A stretch of 37,804 nucleotides of DNA. Origin: Synergistaceae bacterium (lineage in GTDB: Bacteria; Synergistota; Synergistia; Synergistales; Synergistaceae). The position numbers and the translations under genes are program-made. The DNA lies in NCBI GenBank assembly GCA_031269915.1, contig JAISYN010000044.1:1-37804 (forward strand). Reading direction: 5' to 3'. The notes under the pieces were generated by a model. The model was not told the DNA's origin. It saw only the letters and a program-made list of their open reading frames with translations, and searched no databases. Positions 23,478 through 31,466 of the stretch are shown one piece after another; position 1 is the first letter of the stretch; every line of letters begins with the position of its first letter.

Positions 23478-24617
23478 ATGGGAAAAGCGTTGGTAGTAGG
23501 CTGTGGGTTAGTCGGCAAGACAATAGCGCTTGACTTGATGGACGAGTTTGACGTTACGGTAATGGATCCCAATGAGGAGGCGCTGGATTCGCTGAAAGAA
23601 GGCAAAATTACAAAGCTGAGGCAATCGGCGGTCGACGCCAATGCGCTTGCTGGCGCCGCAAAAGACGCGGACGTCGTTTGCGGCGTGATCCCAAGCCAGC
23701 TCGAAGGCGATGTCCAAAAACAGATAATTGAAATGGGCAAAAATTATGTCAGCCCCTCTGGCTTCCTGCACAGCAAAGGCCTTGACGAGCTGGCGAAAAA
23801 GCATAACTGTACCTGCGTATTTGACATGGGGATCGCTCCCGGCATGTCAAATTACCTCGTCGCAAAAGGCGGCGCGATGCTCGATGAACTGGATTTCGGC
23901 TGCATTTACGTCGGCGGTATCCCGGACAAACTCGATCCTCCCTTCAATTACAGGACGGTATTCTGTCTGGAAGACACTATGAACGAATATGTATTCCCCG
24001 CCAGGTATGTTGAAGGCAATAAAGTAAAAGAAGTGCCGGCGCTGAGCGGGCTTGAGGAAGTTGACATTCCGGGCCTTGGAAAGCTGGAAGCGTTTTTCAC
24101 GGACGGGCTCCGTTCTGCGGCGGACAACGTTAAAGGCAAGTTCGTAGCCGAAAAGACGATGCGCTGGCCTGGCTACGTCGATAAGATCAACACGCTGAAA
24201 GCCGCGGGGTGTTTTGGCAAAACGCCAGTCACTGTAAATGGCAAAGAAGTTGTCCCAATCGACGTCACGACAGAAGTGCTGCGCCCTCTGTGGAAACTGC
24301 GCCCTGAAAAAGGAGACAGGGACCTTACGGTCATGCGGGTCATTGCAAAGGGGCCGAAGGGGGATAAGTATGTCACGTACATGTGGGATTTGGTAGATAA
24401 ATTCGACGAAAAGCAGATGCTGCACTCAATGGCCAGGACAACGGGATATCCTTGCTCCGCGACCGCCAAGGCCATCGCGAAAGGCATTATTACGGAAAAG
24501 GGGTTCCTTGCGCCCGAAGCGCTGGTTCGCAATGATAAATTCCATGAATACCTCATGTCCGAATTGGCAAAACGCAACGTCGTTTTCAAGACAAGCCAGC
24601 TCATACAGGAAAAATAA
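23478..24617 (+). CDS. saccharopine dehydrogenase family protein, lysine 6-dehydrogenase-like (paralogue 1)
   Basis: ATG 23478 is chosen, eight bases after AGGAGG; GTG 23475 is possible. The 379-residue product opens with a Rossmann fold (ALVVGCGLVGKTIALDL), an acidic residue at the end of strand 2 (VMDPNEEA), and the family motif FDMGIAPGMSNYLVAKG. A C-terminal catalytic domain follows with MRWPGYVDKI and SMARTTGYPCSATAKAIAKG. Length and layout fit the lysine 6-dehydrogenase branch, which deaminates lysine to allysine with NAD, rather than the two-domain saccharopine enzymes. The exact substrate cannot be read from sequence. It has its own promoter and terminator and begins the inserted-looking cluster. 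Confidence 0.83.
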   Translation: MGKALVVGCGLVGKTIALDLMDEFDVTVMDPNEEALDSLKEGKITKLRQSAVDANALAGAAKDADVVCGVIPSQLEGDVQKQIIEMGKNYVSPSGFLHSKGLDELAKKHNCTCVFDMGIAPGMSNYLVAKGGAMLDELDFGCIYVGGIPDKLDPPFNYRTVFCLEDTMNEYVFPARYVEGNKVKEVPALSGLEEVDIPGLGKLEAFFTDGLRSAADNVKGKFVAEKTMRWPGYVDKINTLKAAGCFGKTPVTVNGKEVVPIDVTTEVLRPLWKLRPEKGDRDLTVMRVIAKGPKGDKYVTYMWDLVDKFDEKQMLHSMARTTGYPCSATAKAIAKGIITEKGFLAPEALVRNDKFHEYLMSELAKRNVVFKTSQLIQEK

Positions 24618-24662
24618 CAGGAGCTGTGGAAAAACAAGTTTTACGTGAAGGATAAATTTCGA

Positions 24663-24706
24663 AAGCTCCTGAGCGCGAATCTGAGAAAATCTCAGGAGCT
24701 TTTTTC
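24663..24706 (+). terminator. intrinsic terminator after dehydrogenase 1
   Basis: AAGCTCCTGAG (24663-24673) pairs perfectly with CTCAGGAGCTT (24691-24701), followed by a T-run to 24706. This is a textbook Rho-independent terminator, 46 bases after the stop codon. Confidence 0.9.
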
Positions 24707-24800
24707 TTTCAGATTTTGGAGTTAACCCACAAAAAAGCAACAATCGTAACACATATCGAAACATATGCGGAAATGAGCAAGGAATATAGATATCGGTGAT

Positions 24801-24814
24801 TAAAACATGTTTTA
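24801..24814. promoter_or_regulatory. 14-base perfect palindrome upstream of the AGCS symporter
   Basis: TAAAACATGTTTTA is fully self-complementary and lies about 50 bases before the symporter start. It is a candidate operator, perhaps for the Lrp-type regulator encoded downstream at 27709, though it is not a classical Lrp consensus. Confidence 0.45.
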
Positions 24815-24866
24815 GCGCGCAGACCCTGCTTATTTTTACTAACTTAAAAATGTGGAGGTGCGGTTT

Positions 24867-26288
24867 ATGATTGCTGAGATATTGGATTACATCGTTGGCA
24901 TTTTATGGGGGCCTACTCTCCTGATAGGCCTAGTTGGGACAGGACTTTATTTCACCATAATCACTGGCTTTTGGCAATTAAGGAATTTGAAACGCGCCTT
25001 CCTTTTTTGCTTGTCCCCGAAAAAAAAGAGCGACGGGAAACAATCGGAGACCACCGTATCTCCTTATCAGGCCGCGGCCGTCGCAATCGGCAGTTCTATC
25101 GGCTCAGGCAATATCGGGGGCGTTGCCGGCGCAATCGCCTTAGGCGGTCCCGGCGCTTTGTTTTGGATGTGGATCACCGCGCTAGTCGGTATGATGACAA
25201 AAATGGTGGAAGTAACGCTTGCCGTCTATTACAGAAAAAAGGAACCGGACGGGAAAAACACAGGCGGGCCTCTTTTTTATATTGAAAAAGGCATTGGGAA
25301 AAAATTCAAATACTGGAAGCCCATAGCGGTTCTGTTTGGCCTTGGACTGTGCATGCAATTAGTCCTGTCGCCGGAGAATTTTTCCGTCGGCGAATCGCTC
25401 CAGGAGCTTACAGGGGTTCGCGCGCTCTATGCCTCGATCGTTTTTGGGATATTGTGTTTCATTGTCGTTTGCGGAGGACTCAAGCGCGTGATTAACTTCG
25501 CGACGTTAATGATGCCGATCATGTCGCTCCTGTACATCATTTTCGGAGCTTATGTGATCCTTCTCAACGTCAGCGAACTGCCAGCGGCATTCGCTCTAAT
25601 CGTCAAGTCAGCTTTTCAGCCTACCGCCGCGGTAGGGGGATTTGCGGGCGCTTCGTTCATGCTAGCGGCCCGAAGCGGCATATCCAGGGGGCTCTTCAGC
25701 AACGAGGCCGGATGGGGCACGAGCCCGATGGTACACGCCACCGCCGATAACAAGCACCCGATCGAACAAGGCATGTGGGGCATAATGGAAGTATTCATCG
25801 ATACGATAGTCGTCTGCTCGATAACTGGGCTTGTCATTATAGTGACGGGCGAATGGTCGTCGGGCGCGGCTGGCGTAACGCTGACAATGAGGGCGTTTTC
25901 ACGCGGTTTGGGGAAGTTCGCGGCCATCTTTGTCGCGGTCAGCGTGTTCCTTTTCTGCTGGACTACGGTAACCGGATGGTTCAGTTATTTCCACTCTGTC
26001 TTTGAATTCGCGTTCGCAGACAATCCGCGCCTGAAAAAAGCGTCGATCGTTTTTTTAAAGTTCTCAGCCCCTGGTTTTGGATTGCTCATGACGTTCCTGA
26101 TCGATGTTTTTAATGTCGATACGGCATATGCGTGGCTGATAGTCGATATATCCTCGGCAATTCCGACCTACGTCAATTTGATTGTATTGATCTGCCTGAC
26201 GAAGGTATTCCTAAGGATTCTGAAGGACTACGAGGGGCCTAAAAAATTGTACGGATTGGCGGAATACGATAAAGTGAAAATGGATTAG
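24867..26288 (+). CDS. sodium:alanine/glycine symporter, AGCS family
   Basis: The start is ATG 24867, behind GGAGGTG; a GTG at 24852 would overlap that site. The 473-residue inner-membrane protein has about ten or more helices and clear AGCS motifs: SIGSGNIGGVAGAIALGGPG, FWMWITALVGMMTKMVEV, NTGGPLFYIEKGIG and LFSNEAGWGTSPMVHATADN. The family imports alanine or glycine with sodium or protons, and some members take other small amino acids. Placement between two lysine-dehydrogenase-like genes suggests it supplies, or exchanges products of, that pathway. A strong hairpin follows at 26315. Confidence 0.95.
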   Translation: MIAEILDYIVGILWGPTLLIGLVGTGLYFTIITGFWQLRNLKRAFLFCLSPKKKSDGKQSETTVSPYQAAAVAIGSSIGSGNIGGVAGAIALGGPGALFWMWITALVGMMTKMVEVTLAVYYRKKEPDGKNTGGPLFYIEKGIGKKFKYWKPIAVLFGLGLCMQLVLSPENFSVGESLQELTGVRALYASIVFGILCFIVVCGGLKRVINFATLMMPIMSLLYIIFGAYVILLNVSELPAAFALIVKSAFQPTAAVGGFAGASFMLAARSGISRGLFSNEAGWGTSPMVHATADNKHPIEQGMWGIMEVFIDTIVVCSITGLVIIVTGEWSSGAAGVTLTMRAFSRGLGKFAAIFVAVSVFLFCWTTVTGWFSYFHSVFEFAFADNPRLKKASIVFLKFSAPGFGLLMTFLIDVFNVDTAYAWLIVDISSAIPTYVNLIVLICLTKVFLRILKDYEGPKKLYGLAEYDKVKMD

Positions 26289-26314
26289 CGGCATAAACGA
26301 AAAGAGCGCGTTAG

Positions 26315-26349
26315 CGGGCAGGAGTCTATGAACGTAAGACTCCTGCCCG
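26315..26349 (+). terminator. strong hairpin after the AGCS gene
   Basis: CGGGCAGGAGTC and GACTCCTGCCCG form a perfect 12-bp stem with an 11-base loop, 26 bases after the stop. What follows is TTCGGGCG rather than a T-run, so termination may be partial, or the hairpin may protect the transcript 3' end. Confidence 0.6.
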
Positions 26350-26381
26350 TTCGGGCGTAATATGATGGGAGGAGATAAGTA

Positions 26382-27623
26382 ATGAAGACAGTTTTGCAGA
26401 TAGGCTATGGAATGCAGGGCAAATCTGTTCTGGCGGACTTGAGAAAAAACATGTCAATTTCTGAGATAATCGTAGTGGATGCAGCGGATTCCATAAAAGA
26501 CCTCAAAAAAAATAGTTTAGCGGATCCACGAATTACGCCAATACAGATGGATATTGTCGCGGATAAGGCGAGCCTCTCCGAGTTGATGCGGCGTTCAGAC
26601 GTCGTCATCGAATTAATGCCGGAAAATTTGACAAAGTATTTACTTCGGATGGCGGTCGAAAACGAAACGAATCTTGTCTCGACAATGTATTTTTACAATG
26701 GCGGGGAACAGGACGAGAAAAAGCGTTTGGCTGAGAAAGAAGAAATTACTTCTTTAGATGCTCAAGCGCGCGCCAAAGGAATTACAGTCATTAAAGAGAT
26801 GGGTATGGAACCTGGTTTAGATTTTATTTTGGCTTATAAAGCTGTGAACGAGCTGAACGAAGTCAGGGCTTTTCATTCTTATGGCGCCGGATTCCCAGAA
26901 CCGCAAGCGGCTGACAACGCGCTCCGTTACAAATTTACATGGTCGATTATTGGTTTGATACATTCATGTTATGCTCCTTGCGTAATTATTGAAAATGGCC
27001 GTCCGGTTACTATCCCTGCCGATTCACTATTTATTCCTTCAAATACTCATCTGTTAAAACTACCGGAATTTGAAGAACCTTTGGAGTGTTCTCCGTGCGG
27101 TGAAAGCGATACGATAGCCAAGCTCTTCGGTTTGGAAAAAGTCAATACAATGGGACGCTATATAACGAGATGGCCAGGGCACAACGCTTTCTGGAACGTT
27201 ATGGCAAAAACGGGTTTCCTTTCCACACAACCAATTAAAATAGGCAACATAGAAATCAGTCCTGATATATTCTGTATCGAACTTTTGTCGCAACAAGAAC
27301 AGTTTTATTATAAAAAAGACGAGAGGGACGTCGCGCTTCTCAGAGTAGATGTCCGGGGATATAAAAATGGAAAACCGCAAAAGGTAGTCATCCAGATTCT
27401 CGACTACAGGGATATTAACACTGGTTTTACCGCCATGCAGCGCACAGTAGGATTCACCGCATCCATAGGGGCTCAATTGATCCTTGATGGAACATTGAGC
27501 GCTAAGAAGGGGATCATAAGTCCTTCAGACGTACCTTTTGACAGGTTTATGGACGAACTTAAAAAACGTGGAATAGTATATACTATGAAACTTGAGGATT
27601 GGGATGGCAACGAACGCCCGTAG
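26382..27623 (+). CDS. saccharopine dehydrogenase family protein (paralogue 2)
   Basis: This 413-residue paralogue of the gene at 23478 has the Rossmann motif VLQIGYGMQGKSVLADL, VVDAADS at strand 2, VIKEMGMEPGLDFILAYKA and ITRWPGHNAFWNVMAKTGFL in the catalytic domain. It is about 35 residues longer than paralogue 1 and only distantly similar to it, so the two probably act on different substrates or in successive steps. Lysine or diaminoacid oxidation is the family theme; carboxynorspermidine-type activity cannot be excluded. Its codon use is visibly more AT-rich than that of most genes in the window. GGAGGAG lies nine bases before the ATG. Confidence 0.82.
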   Translation: MKTVLQIGYGMQGKSVLADLRKNMSISEIIVVDAADSIKDLKKNSLADPRITPIQMDIVADKASLSELMRRSDVVIELMPENLTKYLLRMAVENETNLVSTMYFYNGGEQDEKKRLAEKEEITSLDAQARAKGITVIKEMGMEPGLDFILAYKAVNELNEVRAFHSYGAGFPEPQAADNALRYKFTWSIIGLIHSCYAPCVIIENGRPVTIPADSLFIPSNTHLLKLPEFEEPLECSPCGESDTIAKLFGLEKVNTMGRYITRWPGHNAFWNVMAKTGFLSTQPIKIGNIEISPDIFCIELLSQQEQFYYKKDERDVALLRVDVRGYKNGKPQKVVIQILDYRDINTGFTAMQRTVGFTASIGAQLILDGTLSAKKGIISPSDVPFDRFMDELKKRGIVYTMKLEDWDGNERP

Positions 27624-27708
27624 GTAACTTCATTCTGCCGCGCAGTGGTCTGGGGCAGCGGGGCTAGCGGCGTGAACGGGGTACTATTCGCGCAGAAAGG
27701 GCGATAAG

Positions 27709-28209
27709 ATGATAAAAATGGTTAAGCTCGAAACAGACGAGATAGATTTTAAAATCGCTTGCATGTTGAAGAAAAACGCAAGGCTTTCCTATAAAGCAAT
27801 CGGCGAAAAAGTATGCCTTTCGGCTTCTTCTGTCTATGAGAGAATCAAAAAGATGGAAGAGAAAGAAGTCATAAAAAATTATGGAACAGATATCAACTGG
27901 GATAAATTTGGTTATGCCATTCACGCGTTTATACTTTTAAAAGAAGATAAAATGTTGGACCAATTGCCGGATTTCCTGATGAAAAGGGACGAGATATTCA
28001 ACTGCTGGATGGTTTCCGGCGAGTATGACTATATGCTTGAGATATACGTGGCAAACAGCAATAAACTCAGAGACCTGTTCGATTATTTGTATTACAAGGT
28101 CGGAAGGACCTGGACATTTCTCGTCATGGATGACTTATTTTACAGCGCGGCTAAAGACGAGGGAAAACCTTCATCCCGTATTGAACCGGCCACGTTTGCC
28201 GATGAATAG
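27709..28209 (+). CDS. Lrp/AsnC-family transcriptional regulator
   Basis: This 166-residue regulator has an N-terminal helix-turn-helix (about 8-60, DEIDFKIACMLKKNARLSYKAIGEKV then LSASSVYERIKKMEEKEVI) and a C-terminal RAM ligand-binding domain (about 70-150, FILLKEDKMLDQLPDFLMKR, CWMVSGEYDYMLEIYV). Such proteins sense amino acids and control their catabolism and transport. Its position inside the cluster suggests local control of the dehydrogenases, the symporter and the exporter. AAGGG lies upstream of the ATG. Its 3' end overlaps the EamA gene by eight bases, so regulator and exporter are coexpressed. AT-rich like its upstream neighbour. Confidence 0.93.
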   Translation: MIKMVKLETDEIDFKIACMLKKNARLSYKAIGEKVCLSASSVYERIKKMEEKEVIKNYGTDINWDKFGYAIHAFILLKEDKMLDQLPDFLMKRDEIFNCWMVSGEYDYMLEIYVANSNKLRDLFDYLYYKVGRTWTFLVMDDLFYSAAKDEGKPSSRIEPATFADE

Positions 28210-29086
28210 GAAAAGACTGTTTGGAAATTTTCTCTTATTAGTAACGTCTTTCATATGGGGCACAAGTTATGTCGCGAACGTTGAAGGCTTGCGAATCATG
28301 TCTCCGTATGCGTTCAGCGCATACCGGTTTTTGCTTTCTTTTTTGTTCATCTTTTTGATTGCCTTTTTCTATACGCTCTTAATAAAAAAACCTTGCGATG
28401 ATGCGACAGCTTGGAAAAAAATTTTAAAAGCGGGCGCCGTATGCGGATTTTTTTTATTTGCGGCTTCCGCGTTTCAACAGGTCGGCTTACAAAATACGCA
28501 GGCAGGGAAGGCGGCATTCATCACGACGCTCTACATTGTGATAGTCCCCGTCTTTTGTATTTTTCAGGGTAAAAAAATACATTGGTCCGCATGGATTGCG
28601 GTATTCTTGGGGATAACAGGGCTTTATCTGCTTTGCGTCACAGAAAAATTTGAGATATCGTTCCCGGATACGCTTGTGCTAATTGGTTCTTTTTTTTGGG
28701 CAGGGCATATTATGTCCTGCGATTATTTCGTGGCGGAAGGCGACCCACTGAAAATATCCGCGGCGCAATTCGGATTTGCGTCGTTATTTTTTATCATAGC
28801 TACGCTCCTGCTGGAGGATCCCCCCGCTTATAACCTCTTGCGGCAAGCATTCCCGTTTGCTTTTTTTGCCGGCTTGGTCGCGAGCGGGATCGGATTTACC
28901 TTGCAAATCATCGCGCAACGTTATACGGCGCCTACCGTGGCAGCGCTGATCCTTGGAATGGAGTCCGTGTTTGCCGCGCTGGCGGGATACTTCTTCCTAT
29001 CCGAAAAACTTTCCACCGGCGAACTGGCAGGCTGCGTATTGATTTTTTGCGCGATCATATCGACGCAAATCTCTCCTTCAAATTAA
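28202..29086 (+). CDS. EamA/DMT-family transporter
   Basis: The start is ATG 28202, inside the end of the Lrp gene (ATGAATAG overlap); longer frames upstream only shadow that gene. The 294-residue protein has about ten membrane helices in two EamA repeats. The first begins LLLVTSFIWGTSYVANVEGLRIMSPYAFSAYRF and the second LVLIGSFFWAGHIMSCDYFV. The C-terminal PTVAALILGMESVFAALAGYFFL is typical of the family. DMT proteins of this kind often export amino acids or metabolites. Coupling with an Lrp-type regulator resembles known amino-acid exporter pairs, so overflow export is a reasonable guess. Confidence 0.92.
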   Translation: MNRKRLFGNFLLLVTSFIWGTSYVANVEGLRIMSPYAFSAYRFLLSFLFIFLIAFFYTLLIKKPCDDATAWKKILKAGAVCGFFLFAASAFQQVGLQNTQAGKAAFITTLYIVIVPVFCIFQGKKIHWSAWIAVFLGITGLYLLCVTEKFEISFPDTLVLIGSFFWAGHIMSCDYFVAEGDPLKISAAQFGFASLFFIIATLLLEDPPAYNLLRQAFPFAFFAGLVASGIGFTLQIIAQRYTAPTVAALILGMESVFAALAGYFFLSEKLSTGELAGCVLIFCAIISTQISPSN

Positions 29087-29207
29087 GGCAGGATTGATTA
29101 AATGACCGAAGCGGCATTTAAGGAAAAGCTGCTTTATAGTTAGAGGCCTGAATGATAAAGATTTAAACCTTTGCGGCATCCAGGCTCGCGTTCATGCCCG
29201 GCGAGCA
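29087..29207. other. short convergent spacer with no gene
   Basis: This AT-rich spacer between convergent genes holds a 13-codon frame at 29102-29143 (MTEAAFKEKLLYS) that is too short to call. Weak pairing GAGGCCTG/CAGGCTC near 29142-29187 may help end transcription. Confidence 0.3.
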
Positions 29208-29253
29208 CAGACCGCCCTGCGGTTTCAGCCGCGGGGCGGTCTCAAAAAAACAG
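29208..29253 (+). repeat. 46-base hairpin repeat, copy 2 (likely terminator)
   Basis: AGACCGCCC-t-GCGG pairs with CCGC-g-GGGCGGTCT (29209-29242), followed by CAAAAAAACAG. It aligns without gaps to 23269-23314 in the same orientation. It lies ten bases from the stop of the minus-strand cyclodeaminase gene and could end transcription there. Confidence 0.7.
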
Positions 29254-29263
29254 GTGTCTCAGG

Positions 29264-30253
29264 CTATAATTTCAGCCATTGCCCAACTTTGGCCTCAATC
29301 GCTTTTTTATAGAGCAAGCCGGCGGTCATTACGTCGTGGCTCGCCACGCCCATGAACACGCAGACTCTCAGCCCGTCGGTGACAGGAGGCTTCTTCGAGG
29401 CCGCGATATCGCCCAAATCCGCGTATATGCCGTCTTCGGACGGATAGCCGTTCTGGAAGTAGACGCCGTGTCCCTGGGTCCACAGATACTGTCCTCTGTC
29501 GTCGCAGCAGAAAATCTTTCCGCCCCCCGCTATGTCCTCATGCAGGGTAGCGTCATAGTCTGAAGCTATGCACAAACAGTCGGGCTTCAGCCAGGATTTT
29601 ATCAGGGGGCGCTCCGGTTTTTCCAGTATCGGCGCGTTGGTCGCCACAATGTCGGAGTCGGCGCACGCTTCTTCCATGGTTTTCGAGCGTTCGAACCGCA
29701 GGTCCGGGAAAACGCCGCCCAGTTCAGCCGCGTATTTTTCATACTGCGTATGCAGAGGATCGTATAATTTGACGGACGACAGTCCGGGGAAGAGCGTCTT
29801 TACGCCGCGCAATACTATCCTGCCGATTGTTCCCAATCCTATCACCGATACGACCTTCGGGGCTTCCGCCGAAAAATATTTCGCGCCGAGCGCGGCCGCG
29901 GCTCCGGTTCTCCATGTCGTCATCCAGTTCGCGTCCATGATCGCTTTTATAACTCCGGTGTCGGTATCGTTCAGACAGAACACGCCGTTGTTGTACGGAA
30001 GATTTTTGTCGAGGTTGCCGGGAAATCCCGCAACCCATTTCACTCCCGCCATGTCGACTTCACCGCCGACCCAGCACGGCATCGCGTGGATATAACAGTC
30101 CTTCCTAGGATGAACGCCCGGCTTGGGAGGAAGCTCTACTTTCCCCTCTCCTTTGAGCACAAGACCCTTTTCCACCGCCGCGATGACCTCTTTCATACTG
30201 ACATCCAGCGATTTCACATCTTCCTGCGAGAGATACAGCACATCATAAGCCAT
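29264..30253 (-). CDS. ornithine cyclodeaminase / mu-crystallin family protein
   Basis: This 329-residue soluble enzyme carries the family layout: MKEVIAAVEKGLVLKGEGKV, the substrate loop VKWVAGFPGNLDKNLP, DTGVIKAIMDANWMTTWRTGAAAALGAKYF, the Rossmann motif VVSVIGLGTIGRIVLRG and IVATNAPILEKP. Members convert ornithine to proline, or act as alanine dehydrogenase, ketimine reductase or N-alkyl amino-acid dehydrogenase; sequence alone does not say which. It faces the lysine-dehydrogenase cluster and may share its metabolism, but it is transcribed separately. GGAGG lies nine bases before the ATG. Confidence 0.9.
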   Translation of the reverse strand: MAYDVLYLSQEDVKSLDVSMKEVIAAVEKGLVLKGEGKVELPPKPGVHPRKDCYIHAMPCWVGGEVDMAGVKWVAGFPGNLDKNLPYNNGVFCLNDTDTGVIKAIMDANWMTTWRTGAAAALGAKYFSAEAPKVVSVIGLGTIGRIVLRGVKTLFPGLSSVKLYDPLHTQYEKYAAELGGVFPDLRFERSKTMEEACADSDIVATNAPILEKPERPLIKSWLKPDCLCIASDYDATLHEDIAGGGKIFCCDDRGQYLWTQGHGVYFQNGYPSEDGIYADLGDIAASKKPPVTDGLRVCVFMGVASHDVMTAGLLYKKAIEAKVGQWLKL

Positions 30254-30390
30254 GACAAAACCTCCAAACTGTTTTTTGATTTACCTTGAACGTTATTATC
30301 ATAGCACATTTCGACGACTTGCCGCCGCTGTTTTTTCCGGCCTTCGGATATATCGGAGAGTTTTCCGGGGAAGATACGGTATCAGCGATT

Positions 30391-31353
30391 TTATTGCAAA
30401 ATATAGTACACCACCGCTATACCGCAAAAAAACAGTATCGTCCCCGCAAGGACAAAGACAAATTCGACGGGTATATCTATCGGTCCGCCGCGATCCGCGT
30501 CCTGCTGTTCGCGTGCGCCGACGACAGCCTTTATTTTAACTTTCCCGGATAGTTTCATCACCCCCGTTATTCCGTCCGACAGAGCAAGGCTTATCGTCGC
30601 CGTTCCCAGCTCGTTAATGAGGACGCCCGTTACGGAAGCCGACACCACGCCGTCGAAACCGGGGATATTTTTCGAGAGAAGTTTGAAAAAAACCGAATCA
30701 GCCGGCAATTTCGCCATGACAACCTCGCCCAAATTTATTTCATTCGTCGCGATTCCGCCAACCGGATCGAGTATAGGCTCACATCTTATTATCAGCTCTT
30801 CCTTGCCCTTGGGCTCGCCCGCGTCGTCCGAAGAAACCTCGTGATCGTCCGATTCCGCTGTTTCCGGCGCTTTTCCCTCTGTCGTCAGCACGTCGCCGGC
30901 GGAGACGCGCGCAGTCGATCCCCCGCCTCGCTCGAAAAGCGATATGGCATCGTTCGAAGCGTCGAAAAACTCTATCAGGGATACGGCCTTCAGTTGCAGT
31001 TTATCCATGCAAAACCTGCTTATCGCCTGTTCCGACTGCTTGGTATTGTAGTTTTTCGCGATATTGCTCAATACGGAGCTATGGGCAAGGTATTTGAACA
31101 GTTCGCCTTCGTCACGCGAGAGCGCGGAGTCCCGGGCGGATTCATTTTCCCTGTTTTTGTGGATTAGCAAGAGGTCGCCCCACTCCATGGATTTATACGA
31201 TTCGTCATGAGAAAACATTACGCTGAGATGCTTCAGTTCCCGTCTGGAGACTACGGCCAATATCGTCCCGAAGGTAGGGGTTCCACGCTCGTTCTTAGCG
31301 TCGATATATCCCTTGACGATTATGTACGTTCTCGCTCCGAATTCTGTATCCAT
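30391..31353 (-). CDS. tail-anchored protein of unknown function
   Basis: I do not recognise this 320-residue protein. The N-terminal half (about 1-140) is mixed alpha/beta (FGARTYIIVKGYIDAK, VSRRELKHLSVMFSHDES). An acidic, probably disordered linker (about 145-185) follows. The second half (about 186-285, IIRCEPILDPVGGIATNEINLGEVVMAKLP and ASVTGVLINELGTATISLALSDGITGVMKL) looks like a beta-rich domain. One hydrophobic helix at the extreme C-terminus (FVFVLAGTILFFCGIAVVYYIL) would anchor it in the membrane with the bulk in the cytoplasm. There is no signal peptide. GAGGGGG lies just before the ATG. It is monocistronic and faces a YprB-like gene divergently. Confidence 0.85.
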   Translation of the reverse strand: MDTEFGARTYIIVKGYIDAKNERGTPTFGTILAVVSRRELKHLSVMFSHDESYKSMEWGDLLLIHKNRENESARDSALSRDEGELFKYLAHSSVLSNIAKNYNTKQSEQAISRFCMDKLQLKAVSLIEFFDASNDAISLFERGGGSTARVSAGDVLTTEGKAPETAESDDHEVSSDDAGEPKGKEELIIRCEPILDPVGGIATNEINLGEVVMAKLPADSVFFKLLSKNIPGFDGVVSASVTGVLINELGTATISLALSDGITGVMKLSGKVKIKAVVGAREQQDADRGGPIDIPVEFVFVLAGTILFFCGIAVVYYILQ

Positions 31354-31466
31354 CGCGTCCCCCTCGTAATCTGATCGTTTATGTTACTACTATACTACAT
31401 TTTTACCCTCAGTGAAATTCTTCAGAAAGCTCAATAAACAAATTAATGATGGTAAAATGATACCCC

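Noticed and set aside
29102-29143. 13-codon frame MTEAAFKEKLLYS after the EamA gene
   Set aside because: Too short to support as a gene. It might be a fragment left from a rearrangement, but nothing in the sequence shows this.
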